This document shows positions 1 through 7,522 of a DNA stretch of 64,000 bases, one piece after another; the first letter of the stretch is position 1; every line of letters starts with the position of its first letter. The DNA comes from Glutamicibacter arilaitensis Re117. GTDB taxonomy: Bacteria; Actinomycetota; Actinomycetes; Actinomycetales; Micrococcaceae. Made by a program: the position numbers and the translations under genes. The stretch lies in NCBI RefSeq assembly GCF_000197735.1, contig NC_014550.1, positions 868,001 to 932,000 on the forward strand, in the 5' to 3' direction. Below the pieces are notes generated by a model. The model saw only the letters and a list, made by a program, of their open reading frames with translations, made no database searches and was not told the DNA's origin.

Positions 1-280
1 GCCGCCGCTGCTAAACCAGCGGCCGCCGCTGCTAAACCAGCGGCCGCCGCTGCTAAACCTGCTGCTGCCAAAACCCCGGCCGCTAAAGCGCCGGCCGTCA
101 AGCAACCGGTCAAACCAGCAGCTGCTAAGCCCGCGGCTGCAAAGCCTGCGGCTGCAAAGCCTGCTGCGGCAGCCAAACCAGCCACGGCAAAACCAGCGGC
201 AGCCAAGCCAGGAACCGCCAAGCCAGCTGCTGCCGCGAAACCTGCTGCGAAGGCTTCCGCTGCGAAGCCAACGGCTAAAG
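1..280 (+). repeat. Tandem 21-bp and degenerate Ala-Lys-Pro coding repeats
   Basis: Positions 1-63 are three tandem 21-bp units (GCCGCCGCTGCTAAACCAGC plus one base), the third differing at its end. They are followed by degenerate copies to about position 280, all coding AAKPA-like units. Identical neighbouring units suggest recent slippage or expansion. The array continues upstream of the window. Confidence 0.85.
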
Positions 281-1299
281 AGCCTGTAGAAGACGTCATC
301 CGTGCGATCAAGCTACCGCACGAAATTGAAGCTGAGAAGCAAGCCCAAAGCAAAGGCAAGGAAGCTGGCGCCAAGAGCGCTCAACCAGCAGCGAAGGCTG
401 ACACCACAAGCACTGCTGAACAAAGCGTTCCGCCGGTGTCTGTGGCACCGAAGACCGGATCGCTGCCAACGACCAAGGCGGCCGTGGCCCAGGCCCGAAA
501 TCGTGTGTTCGGCAGCTATGAACCAGAGCCAGAACGTTCCGAAGCTGCGGTAAAGCGCCGGGTCGCACGCGAGCGTGCCTTGAATTCCAAGCCGGCCCTG
601 GGCCGTACCGCTCAGGTGATCGTAGCTTTGGTCTTCCCGTTGCTGACCCTGATTGCCGCGATTCGGTTGATTGCTACGCCAGCGTTCTTGGCGCTGTCCT
701 ATGGCCGTCCTGGTTTCCCAAGCGACTCCTTCGGCTTCACCGATCCTGAACGCCTGACCTACGGCAGCTACGGGGTGGACTACCTGAACAACTTCGCCGG
801 TCCGGAGTACTTGTCGGGTCTGAAGCTCCCGACCGGTTCGAGCATGTTTACCGACGGGGAAGTCCAGCACATGGTGGACGTCAAGAATCTGATCGGATTC
901 GCCTACATCCTCGGCGTTGTTCTTGCCATCATCTTGGTCATCGGAGTTTGGTACCTTGCCAAGCGATATGCCGGTGGCGTGCGCCGGGCACTATTCGCCG
1001 GGGCAATCCTGACCTTGGCGGGGATAGCTGCGCTCGTGGTCTTAGCCATCATGGGCTGGGACGCCTTCTTCACCCAGTTCCACGCATTGTTCTTCTCCGA
1101 AGGCACATGGACCTTCAGCGTCAGCGACACTTTGATCCGGTTGTACCCAGAGCAGTTCTGGCTCGATAGCGCCATCGGTATCGCAGTGCTCGTACTGGCT
1201 GCCATCATCGCCGTGCTGATCAGTTGCTGGCCTACTGGCCGCCGCCGCGAAGCTGCCAGGCTACGCCAGGAAGCCCGCGCCTTCGGCATCGGGAACTAG
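1..1299 (+). CDS. TIGR01906/Lit-like integral membrane protein, 5' end outside window
   Basis: The frame is open from the first base, so the protein starts upstream; 432 residues are visible. Residues 1 to about 95 are an Ala/Lys/Pro-rich low-complexity tail (AAKPA-type units), followed by a charged linker to about residue 195. The rest is a membrane domain with four hydrophobic segments (about residues 203-222, 300-320, 328-350 and 388-408). Between segments 3 and 4 lies the block FTQFHALFFSEGTWTF, which resembles the signature of the TIGR01906/DUF1461 family that includes lipoprotein intramolecular transacylase (Lit). Actinobacterial members are mostly uncharacterised, so the enzymatic role is inferred. 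The long basic tail is probably cytoplasmic and is unusual for the family. A strong hairpin terminator follows. Family assignment is fairly sure; function is not. Confidence 0.75.
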   Translation, partial: AAAAKPAAAAAKPAAAAAKPAAAKTPAAKAPAVKQPVKPAAAKPAAAKPAAAKPAAAAKPATAKPAAAKPGTAKPAAAAKPAAKASAAKPTAKEPVEDVIRAIKLPHEIEAEKQAQSKGKEAGAKSAQPAAKADTTSTAEQSVPPVSVAPKTGSLPTTKAAVAQARNRVFGSYEPEPERSEAAVKRRVARERALNSKPALGRTAQVIVALVFPLLTLIAAIRLIATPAFLALSYGRPGFPSDSFGFTDPERLTYGSYGVDYLNNFAGPEYLSGLKLPTGSSMFTDGEVQHMVDVKNLIGFAYILGVVLAIILVIGVWYLAKRYAGGVRRALFAGAILTLAGIAALVVLAIMGWDAFFTQFHALFFSEGTWTFSVSDTLIRLYPEQFWLDSAIGIAVLVLAAIIAVLISCWPTGRRREAARLRQEARAFGIGN

Positions 1300-1314
1300 G
1301 GCATAACAAAGCAC

Positions 1315-1357
1315 AAAGCACTGGGGAGCAGTTCAATGAACTGCTCCCCAGTGCTTT
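1315..1357. terminator. Bidirectional rho-independent terminator
   Basis: A perfect 20-bp stem (left arm 1315-1334, right arm 1338-1357) with a 3-base loop. A-tracts and T-tracts flank it on both sides. It separates the converging Lit-like gene and fadD. Confidence 0.9.
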
Positions 1358-1368
1358 TGCGTTGAGTA

Positions 1369-3210
1369 CTACTTGCGGTAAAACGCCTCGATGCGATCCT
1401 CGAATTGATCAAGAACGCTCTGGCGCTTGAGCTTCAGCGAGTTGGTCAGATGCCCGGAAGCTTCGGTGAATTCATCTTCCAAGACAACGAACTTGCGGAT
1501 GGACTCGGCCTTGGAGACGGTCAGGTTAGCGGTATCGACGTAGCTTTGGATCTCGGCGATAACAGCCGGGTTGATGGCCGCTTCAGCCAGAGTCATGGTT
1601 CCAAGCCCGTTGGCCTTGGCCCACAGCACCAGCTCTTCGCGATCCAAGGTCACGATGGCGGAAATGAATGGCCGCTGTTCGCCAACCAGCACGCACTGGG
1701 CGGCAATGCGTCCGGCACGGACCATTTCTTCCAGGGGACCGGGGGAGACGTTCTTCCCGCCTGCGGTGACAATCAGTTCCTTCTTGCGCCCGGTGACCTG
1801 CAAGAAGCCCCCGTCATCCAGGACACCGGTGTCACCGGTCTTGAAGTAGCCATCTTGATCGAAGACGGCCGCGGTGGCTTCCGGGCTGTTGTGGTAGCTG
1901 GCAAAAACTCCGATGCCCTTGACCAGGATTTCTCCATCTTCAGCGATCTTGATGGAGGTGCCGGGGAGGGGGCGGCCCACGGTGCCCACACGATTGCGTG
2001 ATGCCTGGTTCACGGTGGCCGGCGCGGTGGTCTCGGTCAGTCCGTAGCCTTCGAGCAAGTCAATGCCTGCACCGCGGAAGAAGTGCGCCAAATCCTGGCT
2101 CAAGGCGCTGGCTCCAGAGATCGCGTAAGCGCATTGGCCGCCGAAAACCGAGCGCAGCTTCGGATAGAGCACCTTGTTGAATAAGGCATGGCGAGCACGC
2201 AGGCCCAAAGGCATCCGCGCTTTGATCCCGCGCGAACGAGCGTCGCGGATCTTGGACACCTCGATGGCGGTCTGTTCTGCCTTGAGGAATAGCTCAGCCT
2301 TGCCACCGCGTTCGGCTGTGGCCAAGGCGGTGGTGCGGATCTTTTCAAAGACGCGCGGCACAGCCAGCAGGAAGCCAGGCTTGACCGCTGCCAGATCCTC
2401 GACCAGGTTGGCCATGGAGCTGGAATGCGCAATTACCGAACCGCCGTGGATGCAGGTCTGCTGGACGGCACGGGCCAAGACGTGGGCCAGCGGCAAGAAC
2501 ATCAACGTGCGGCGCTCTTCGCCCAGGACTTCGAGCATGTGCTCGGCCAGGTTGTGTGCCACCATGGCGAAGTTCGAGTGGGTCATGTTGCAGCCCTTGG
2601 GACGGCCAGTGGTCCCTGAGGTGTAAACCATCGTGGCCACGTCTTCCAGGGCCATGGAAGCGCGACGGGACTCGATGAGCTGCTCATCGACCTGCGAGGC
2701 TGGAACCATCAGCTGATGCAGGCCGGCGGAGGGGATCAGCGACTTGTCGGCAGTATCTGAACCTTCAAAGATATGGGTGCGGACCGATTCGCCGAGCTGG
2801 GCTGCTGCCTGGCGGACATTCGCGCGCAGCTCATGGTTCTCAGCGAACACCACACGGGCACCGGAATCGCGCAGGATCCATTCGATTTGGAATGCGCTGG
2901 AGGTTTCATAGATGGGCACGGTCACGCCGCCGGCGAACCAGATCGCTTCTTCTGCCAGAGCCCACTCATAGCGGGTGCGTGAAATAATCGCGACCTTGTC
3001 CCCGGGCTGCAAGCCGTCATTGATCAGCGTCATTGCAAGTCGCTTGACATCGGTGAGGAAAGCGCAGGCGCTTAGCTCGTGCCAAACACCGTCGCGCTGC
3101 ACGCTGAACAGCGGGCGCTGCGCACCGCGTGCCACGCGGTCAAGGAGCAGGTTCGTCGTGTTGACCTCTGGTGCTAAAGCGGTGAGAAGTTCGACGGTGA
3201 CTTCTTGCAT
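1369..3210 (-). CDS. fadD: Long-chain fatty acid--CoA ligase (AMP-forming)
   Basis: A 613-residue adenylate-forming enzyme that activates fatty acids to acyl-CoA through acyl-AMP. The AMP-binding P-loop TSGTTGRPKG is near residue 197, the A5 motif GYGLTETTAP near 390, and the GDTG and GRKKELIVTAGGKN motifs of the hinge region near 455-480. Length fits bacterial FACL/FadD15-like proteins (about 600). The ATG start has an AAAGGA Shine-Dalgarno sequence about 9 bases upstream. It is transcribed alone, away from the O-mannosyltransferase gene that ends 80 bases upstream. A 7-bp palindrome lies in its leader and could be an operator. The class assignment is sure; chain length is not visible. Confidence 0.93.
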   Translation of the reverse strand: MQEVTVELLTALAPEVNTTNLLLDRVARGAQRPLFSVQRDGVWHELSACAFLTDVKRLAMTLINDGLQPGDKVAIISRTRYEWALAEEAIWFAGGVTVPIYETSSAFQIEWILRDSGARVVFAENHELRANVRQAAAQLGESVRTHIFEGSDTADKSLIPSAGLHQLMVPASQVDEQLIESRRASMALEDVATMVYTSGTTGRPKGCNMTHSNFAMVAHNLAEHMLEVLGEERRTLMFLPLAHVLARAVQQTCIHGGSVIAHSSSMANLVEDLAAVKPGFLLAVPRVFEKIRTTALATAERGGKAELFLKAEQTAIEVSKIRDARSRGIKARMPLGLRARHALFNKVLYPKLRSVFGGQCAYAISGASALSQDLAHFFRGAGIDLLEGYGLTETTAPATVNQASRNRVGTVGRPLPGTSIKIAEDGEILVKGIGVFASYHNSPEATAAVFDQDGYFKTGDTGVLDDGGFLQVTGRKKELIVTAGGKNVSPGPLEEMVRAGRIAAQCVLVGEQRPFISAIVTLDREELVLWAKANGLGTMTLAEAAINPAVIAEIQSYVDTANLTVSKAESIRKFVVLEDEFTEASGHLTNSLKLKRQSVLDQFEDRIEAFYRK

Positions 3211-3250
3211 GGAAGAGTTGTCCTTTGAAAATCGGTGATCAGCTAAGTGG

Positions 3251-3269
3251 CCTATTTCATGTAAATAGG
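3251..3269. promoter_or_regulatory. Palindrome in the fadD leader, possible operator
   Basis: CCTATTT-CATGT-AAATAGG is a perfect 7-bp dyad located 41-59 bases upstream of the fadD start. It has no T-run, so it is less likely to be the terminator of the upstream gene. A repressor-binding site is an inference. Confidence 0.35.
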
Positions 3270-3288
3270 TGGCTAAGCCGCAGGTGGC

Positions 3289-4902
3289 CTAGCCCCAGCT
3301 AGGCAGCCACACGTGCAAGCGCCAATAGTCATCCGCGATCATTTCTCCACTCCAGATTGGCCAGAAGAAGGCCGACGTGACTAGTAATAACGCCATAAAT
3401 ATGGTCACTATGATGACGCGTGAGCGGTACACGGCACCGGAATGGGGGTCGCGCGGAATGAACCTGCCAATCATATACGTCAACGCGAGCACCATGAACG
3501 GAACCAGTGGCAGAGTGTAGAAGAAGAACATCGTGCGTTCTGGGTACATGAGCCATGGCAGGAAGCCTGCAGCTACCGAAGAAAGGATTGCTCCGGCGCG
3601 CCAGTCGCGGGCACCAATCCACCACAAGATCAGCAAGAACATGCTGATGGTGCAGGCCCACCACATCAAGGGGTTAGGCAAGTCCGTGATGACCTCGGTG
3701 CAACGCTGCAGTTCGCAGCCGTTGACGCCCTTGTCGTAGCCTTCGAAATAGAACAGCACCGGACGCCCGGCAAAGGGCCACGTCCATGGCGAGGACTGCC
3801 AACCGTGCTCGGAGTTCAACCCGGTATGGAATTCATATCCGGCTTGGTGATAGTTCCACAAGGAGCGCAGCGGCCCGGGCAGCCAGCTGATGCCTTCGCC
3901 TGGATTTTCCTGAGCCCAATTACGGTAGCGTCCGCCCTGGGTGATGAGCCATCCGGTCCAAGTGGACAAGTAGGTCAGCAGGACCAGCGGCATCATGGTG
4001 ATAAATGAGTACAGGCCGTCACGGGTGAAGGCCGCAGACTGCCATTTGTGGATGCCTGCGGTGCGCCGAGCGGCAAAGTCCCACAGCACCGCCATGAGGC
4101 AGAAAACAGCGACAAAGGACAACGCCGACCACTTGATGCCAACCGCTCCACCAAGCATGATGGCTGCGACCAGACGCCACGGGCGCCACCAGAGCATCGG
4201 ACCGTGGATTAGCAAGAATTCATCGGGGCGGTTGCCTTCAGGAACTGCAAGCTTCCGCGCTAGTGCGGTTCTGCCTTGGGCCCGGTCTTTGAGCAATGCA
4301 TAGAACGCGGCAATGACGAAGAACATCAAGAAGATGTCCAGCAGTGCCGTGCGTGACATGACGATGGAATGGCCATCGACGGCCATGAGCAGGCCTGCGA
4401 TCGCGGCAAGGATGTGGGAACCGAAGAGCAAACGCGCGCACAGGGTCACGAGCAGAACCGACAGGGTGCCAAGAAGCGCCGTGGAAAAACGCCAGCCGAA
4501 GCCATTGAAATCGCCGAAGAGCAGCATGCCCACGCCGATCATCCACTTGCCCAGTGGCGGATGGACCACAAAGGATGACTCGTCCTGCAACTGCGGGTCA
4601 CCGGCAATGAATTGCTCGTCGCTCTCGTCAGCCCACTCACGCTCATAGCCGCTTTGCAGCATCGCAAAGGCATCTTTGACGTAATAGGTTTCGTCGAAGA
4701 TCAGCAAGTGCGGGTGGGCCAAATTGATGAAACGCAGGAGTCCGGCGATAAGGGTGACGAGCAGCGGGACGATCCATATCAGCGGGCCGCGAGGAGCAAC
4801 CACGGGTAGGAGCCGTTGTTTCAAGCTCTCAAAAGTGAAGGCCTGTCGCGCCGAGCGTACATGGCCGGTGTCCGGAGTGTTCAATACCGAGGTGCCCATC
4901 AC
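3289..4902 (-). CDS. pmt: Protein O-mannosyltransferase, PMT/GT39 family
   Basis: A 537-residue polytopic membrane enzyme that moves mannose from a polyprenyl-phosphate carrier to Ser/Thr of exported proteins. After an N-terminal cytoplasmic stretch and the first helix comes the family's extracytoplasmic loop with FDETYYVKDAFAMLQSG, whose Asp-Glu pair is the catalytic signature, then FVVHPPLGKWMIGVG. At least ten hydrophobic helices follow. Length fits Mycobacterium and Corynebacterium Pmt (about 520). I chose GTG at 4902 because a -10 hexamer TAGCAT ends 6 bases before it, implying a leaderless transcript; TTG 4905 and ATG 4899 are alternatives. It diverges from rsmI, a neighbour pairing I recall from other actinobacteria. 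Confidence 0.92.
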   Translation of the reverse strand: MMGTSVLNTPDTGHVRSARQAFTFESLKQRLLPVVAPRGPLIWIVPLLVTLIAGLLRFINLAHPHLLIFDETYYVKDAFAMLQSGYEREWADESDEQFIAGDPQLQDESSFVVHPPLGKWMIGVGMLLFGDFNGFGWRFSTALLGTLSVLLVTLCARLLFGSHILAAIAGLLMAVDGHSIVMSRTALLDIFLMFFVIAAFYALLKDRAQGRTALARKLAVPEGNRPDEFLLIHGPMLWWRPWRLVAAIMLGGAVGIKWSALSFVAVFCLMAVLWDFAARRTAGIHKWQSAAFTRDGLYSFITMMPLVLLTYLSTWTGWLITQGGRYRNWAQENPGEGISWLPGPLRSLWNYHQAGYEFHTGLNSEHGWQSSPWTWPFAGRPVLFYFEGYDKGVNGCELQRCTEVITDLPNPLMWWACTISMFLLILWWIGARDWRAGAILSSVAAGFLPWLMYPERTMFFFYTLPLVPFMVLALTYMIGRFIPRDPHSGAVYRSRVIIVTIFMALLLVTSAFFWPIWSGEMIADDYWRLHVWLPSWG

Positions 4903-4908
4903 CAAATC

Positions 4909-4960
4909 ATGCTACCGGTGGATAGTCCAGAAAGTAGGATTTTCCTGCGTCGCGTAGGCT
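4909..4960. promoter_or_regulatory. Divergent promoters for pmt and rsmI (leaderless type)
   Basis: On the minus strand TAGCAT (plus positions 4909-4914) ends 6 bases before the pmt GTG. On the plus strand TAGGCT (4955-4960) ends 7 bases before the rsmI GTG. No Shine-Dalgarno sequence is seen for either gene, so both transcripts probably begin at the start codon. No good -35 box is visible. Confidence 0.55.
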
Positions 4961-4967
4961 TAAGAAT

Positions 4968-5828
4968 GTGCAGAACTCAGATAATGAGGGCGTAATCGTC
5001 CTGGGCGCCACCCCGATAGGCAATTTGTCCGACGCTTCGCCTCGGTTGCGGGAGATCATGGCCACCGCCGATATCATCGCCGCGGAGGACACCAGAAACT
5101 TCCACCACCTGGCTCATGCCTTGGGCATTAAGATCAATGCCAAGGTGATGAGCCTGCATGAGCACAACGAGGCTCATAAGCTCACCGAGGTGCTTGAGCT
5201 GGCTACCGAGGGTGCCACGGTTCTGGTGGTTTCCGACGCTGGAATGCCAGCGGTTTCGGATCCCGGATACCCATTGGTGGCTGCTGCCATGAGCGCAGGC
5301 ATCCGAGTCACTGCAGTACCTGGCCCCTCCGCGGTGCTGACCGCGCTGGCCCTGTCCGGTTTGCCAACTGGCCGTTTCACTTTTGAAGGTTTCTTGCCGC
5401 GCAAGACCGGGGAGCGCCGGAAGCGTCTTGATTCCTTGCTCAACGAAGATCGCACCATGGTGTTCTTCGAAGCCCCGCACAGGCTCAATGATTTCCTGGA
5501 CGCCGCGATTGAGGCTTTCGGTCCGGAACGCGAGGCGGCCGTGGCCCGCGAGCTGACCAAGAAATTCGAGGAAGTGCGCCGTGATTCGCTGAGCGGACTG
5601 CGTGCGTGGGCTGAAGACGGCGTGCGCGGTGAAATCGTGGTGGTGGTCCACGGTGCGCCAGAAGCCGATGCCGCTTCCATTGAGGATTTGTTACCCAAGG
5701 TTGCGTCGTTGGTTGATGAAGGCGTGCGGATGAAGCAAGCAGTGGCTGACGTCGCCGAAAAATTCGGAGCCAAGAAACGTGAGCTTTACGAGGCTGTTCT
5801 CGCCTCACGTCACGAAGCGGAAAAATAG
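4968..5828 (+). CDS. rsmI: 16S rRNA (cytidine(1402)-2'-O)-methyltransferase
   Basis: A 286-residue SAM-dependent enzyme of the tetrapyrrole methylase fold that 2'-O-methylates C1402 of 16S rRNA in the ribosomal P site. It begins with the family motif VLGATPIGNLSDASPR. It continues with AEDTRN, the Gly-rich VSDAGMPAVSDPGYPLV and VPGPSAVLTALALSGLP, and FEGFLPRK. Length is usual for RsmI (about 280). The start is a GTG with a -10 hexamer TAGGCT ending 7 bases upstream and no ribosome-binding site, so translation is probably leaderless. The gene is monocistronic and diverges from pmt. Confidence 0.95.
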   Translation: MQNSDNEGVIVLGATPIGNLSDASPRLREIMATADIIAAEDTRNFHHLAHALGIKINAKVMSLHEHNEAHKLTEVLELATEGATVLVVSDAGMPAVSDPGYPLVAAAMSAGIRVTAVPGPSAVLTALALSGLPTGRFTFEGFLPRKTGERRKRLDSLLNEDRTMVFFEAPHRLNDFLDAAIEAFGPEREAAVARELTKKFEEVRRDSLSGLRAWAEDGVRGEIVVVVHGAPEADAASIEDLLPKVASLVDEGVRMKQAVADVAEKFGAKKRELYEAVLASRHEAEK

Positions 5829-5966
5829 CCGCGTTCGCATAGGCTAAATGCACAATGAATGCTCGCTTTCATCGTGCAGACGGCAATTTACATTCGTGGC
5901 CTGCCGGGAATAGCGTAGACATCAAAGACGATCAGTTTTCATTACTTATTATCAGGAGACGCACGT

Positions 5967-7454
5967 ATGTCGATTACGGCCCAGCGCGAAGCAGAGTTGC
6001 TTGCCAAGGTACCAACCGGCCTTTTGATTAATGGCGAATGGCGAGATGCCTCGGATGGCGGCACCTTCGACGTGCTTGATCCGGCGACCGGAGAAAAGCT
6101 GCTGACCCTGGCCAGCGCGACCAGCGAAGACGCCATGGCGGCCCTGGATGCCGCTGACGCAGTTCAGGCCGAATGGGCGCTGACCGCGCCACGCGAACGC
6201 GCCGAGATCCTGCGCCGCGCCTTTGACCTGGTGACCGCGCGCAAAGACGACTTCGCGCTGCTGATGAGCCTTGAAATGGGCAAGCCGCTGGCCGAGGCTT
6301 ACGGCGAAGTGACCTACGGTGCTGAATTCCTGCGCTGGTTCTCCGAAGAGACCGTGCGCCACTACGGCCGCTACGTCACCACCCCAGAGGGCAAGAACAA
6401 GGTGCTGGTGCACCACAAGCCAGTTGGCCCATGCCTGCTGATTACCCCGTGGAACTTCCCACTGGCCATGGCCACCCGCAAGGTCGGCCCGGCCATTGCC
6501 GCCGGTTGCACCATGGTGCTCAAGCCTGCCAAGCTGACCCCGCTGACCTCGCAGCTGTTTGCGGCCACCATGATGGAAGCCGGCCTGCCAGCTGGCGTGC
6601 TGAACGTGGTCTCCGGTTCTTCGGCTTCGAAGATCTCCGGCCCGCTGATGGCCGATGACCGCCTGCGCAAGGTTTCCTTCACCGGCTCCACCCCAGTGGG
6701 CAAGCAGCTCATGAAGGATGCCGCGGACAAGGTTCTGCGTACCTCGATGGAACTGGGCGGCAACGCACCATTCCTCGTGTTCGAGGATGCTGACCTGGAT
6801 GCAGCTGTTGAAGGCGCCATGGCTGCCAAGATGCGCAACATGGGCGAGGCCTGCACTGCAGCGAACCGCTTCCTGGTCCACGAGGACGTAGCCGAAGAAT
6901 TCACCGCGAAGTTCGCATCGGCCATGAAGGCCCTGAAGCCAGGACGCGGTACCGACCCGGATACCACCGTTGGCCCATTGGTCGAGGAAAAGGCCCGCGA
7001 CGAAGTCCACGCACTGGTCGAGGCCGCTGTCGCAGCCGGCGCAACTGCCGTCACCGGTGGTGCGCCAGTAGACGGACCAGGCTACTTCTACCAGCCAACC
7101 GTGCTGGCCAACGTGGCCAACGACGCGACGATCCTGACCCAGGAAATCTTCGGCCCAGTGGCACCGGTGACCACCTTCAAGAACGAGGCCGAAGCCATCA
7201 AGCTGGCTAACGCCAGCGAATACGGCCTGGCGTCCTACATCTACTCGCAGGACTTCAACCGCATGTTCCGCGTTTCGGAGCAGATCGAATTCGGTCTGGT
7301 CGGCTTCAACGCTGGCGTCATCTCCAACGCCGCGGCACCATTCGGTGGCGTGAAGCAGTCGGGTCTGGGCCGTGAAGGCGGCGCAGAAGGCCTGGCAGAG
7401 TACACCACGGTGCAGTACATCGGCATCGCCGATCCATACGCAGCCAAGAAGTAA
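5967..7454 (+). CDS. gabD: NAD(P)-dependent succinate-semialdehyde dehydrogenase
   Basis: A 495-residue aldehyde dehydrogenase that oxidises succinate semialdehyde to succinate, the last step of GABA use. Visible motifs are the cofactor-binding FTGSTPVGKQLM (near residue 235), the general-base Glu in MELGGNAPFLVF (near 260) and the catalytic Cys in GEACTAANRF (near 295). The C-terminal EYGLASYIYS and FGGVKQSGLGREGG match the GabD/SSADH subgroup. The ATG is preceded by AGGAG with suitable spacing. No GABA transaminase or permease is adjacent. Another semialdehyde substrate is possible, but the subgroup motifs favour SSADH. Confidence 0.88.
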   Translation: MSITAQREAELLAKVPTGLLINGEWRDASDGGTFDVLDPATGEKLLTLASATSEDAMAALDAADAVQAEWALTAPRERAEILRRAFDLVTARKDDFALLMSLEMGKPLAEAYGEVTYGAEFLRWFSEETVRHYGRYVTTPEGKNKVLVHHKPVGPCLLITPWNFPLAMATRKVGPAIAAGCTMVLKPAKLTPLTSQLFAATMMEAGLPAGVLNVVSGSSASKISGPLMADDRLRKVSFTGSTPVGKQLMKDAADKVLRTSMELGGNAPFLVFEDADLDAAVEGAMAAKMRNMGEACTAANRFLVHEDVAEEFTAKFASAMKALKPGRGTDPDTTVGPLVEEKARDEVHALVEAAVAAGATAVTGGAPVDGPGYFYQPTVLANVANDATILTQEIFGPVAPVTTFKNEAEAIKLANASEYGLASYIYSQDFNRMFRVSEQIEFGLVGFNAGVISNAAAPFGGVKQSGLGREGGAEGLAEYTTVQYIGIADPYAAKK

Positions 7455-7467
7455 ATTCTTCAGCTAC

Positions 7468-7511
7468 AGCCAAGGCCCACCCGGAACGTTCCGGGTGGGC
7501 CTTGGCTTTTT
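7468..7511 (+). terminator. gabD terminator
   Basis: A perfect 20-bp inverted repeat (7468-7487 with 7488-7507) centred on AACGTT, followed by T5. It also lies beyond the stop of the converging transglutaminase gene. Confidence 0.9.
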
Positions 7512-7522
7512 AAATTCAACTG

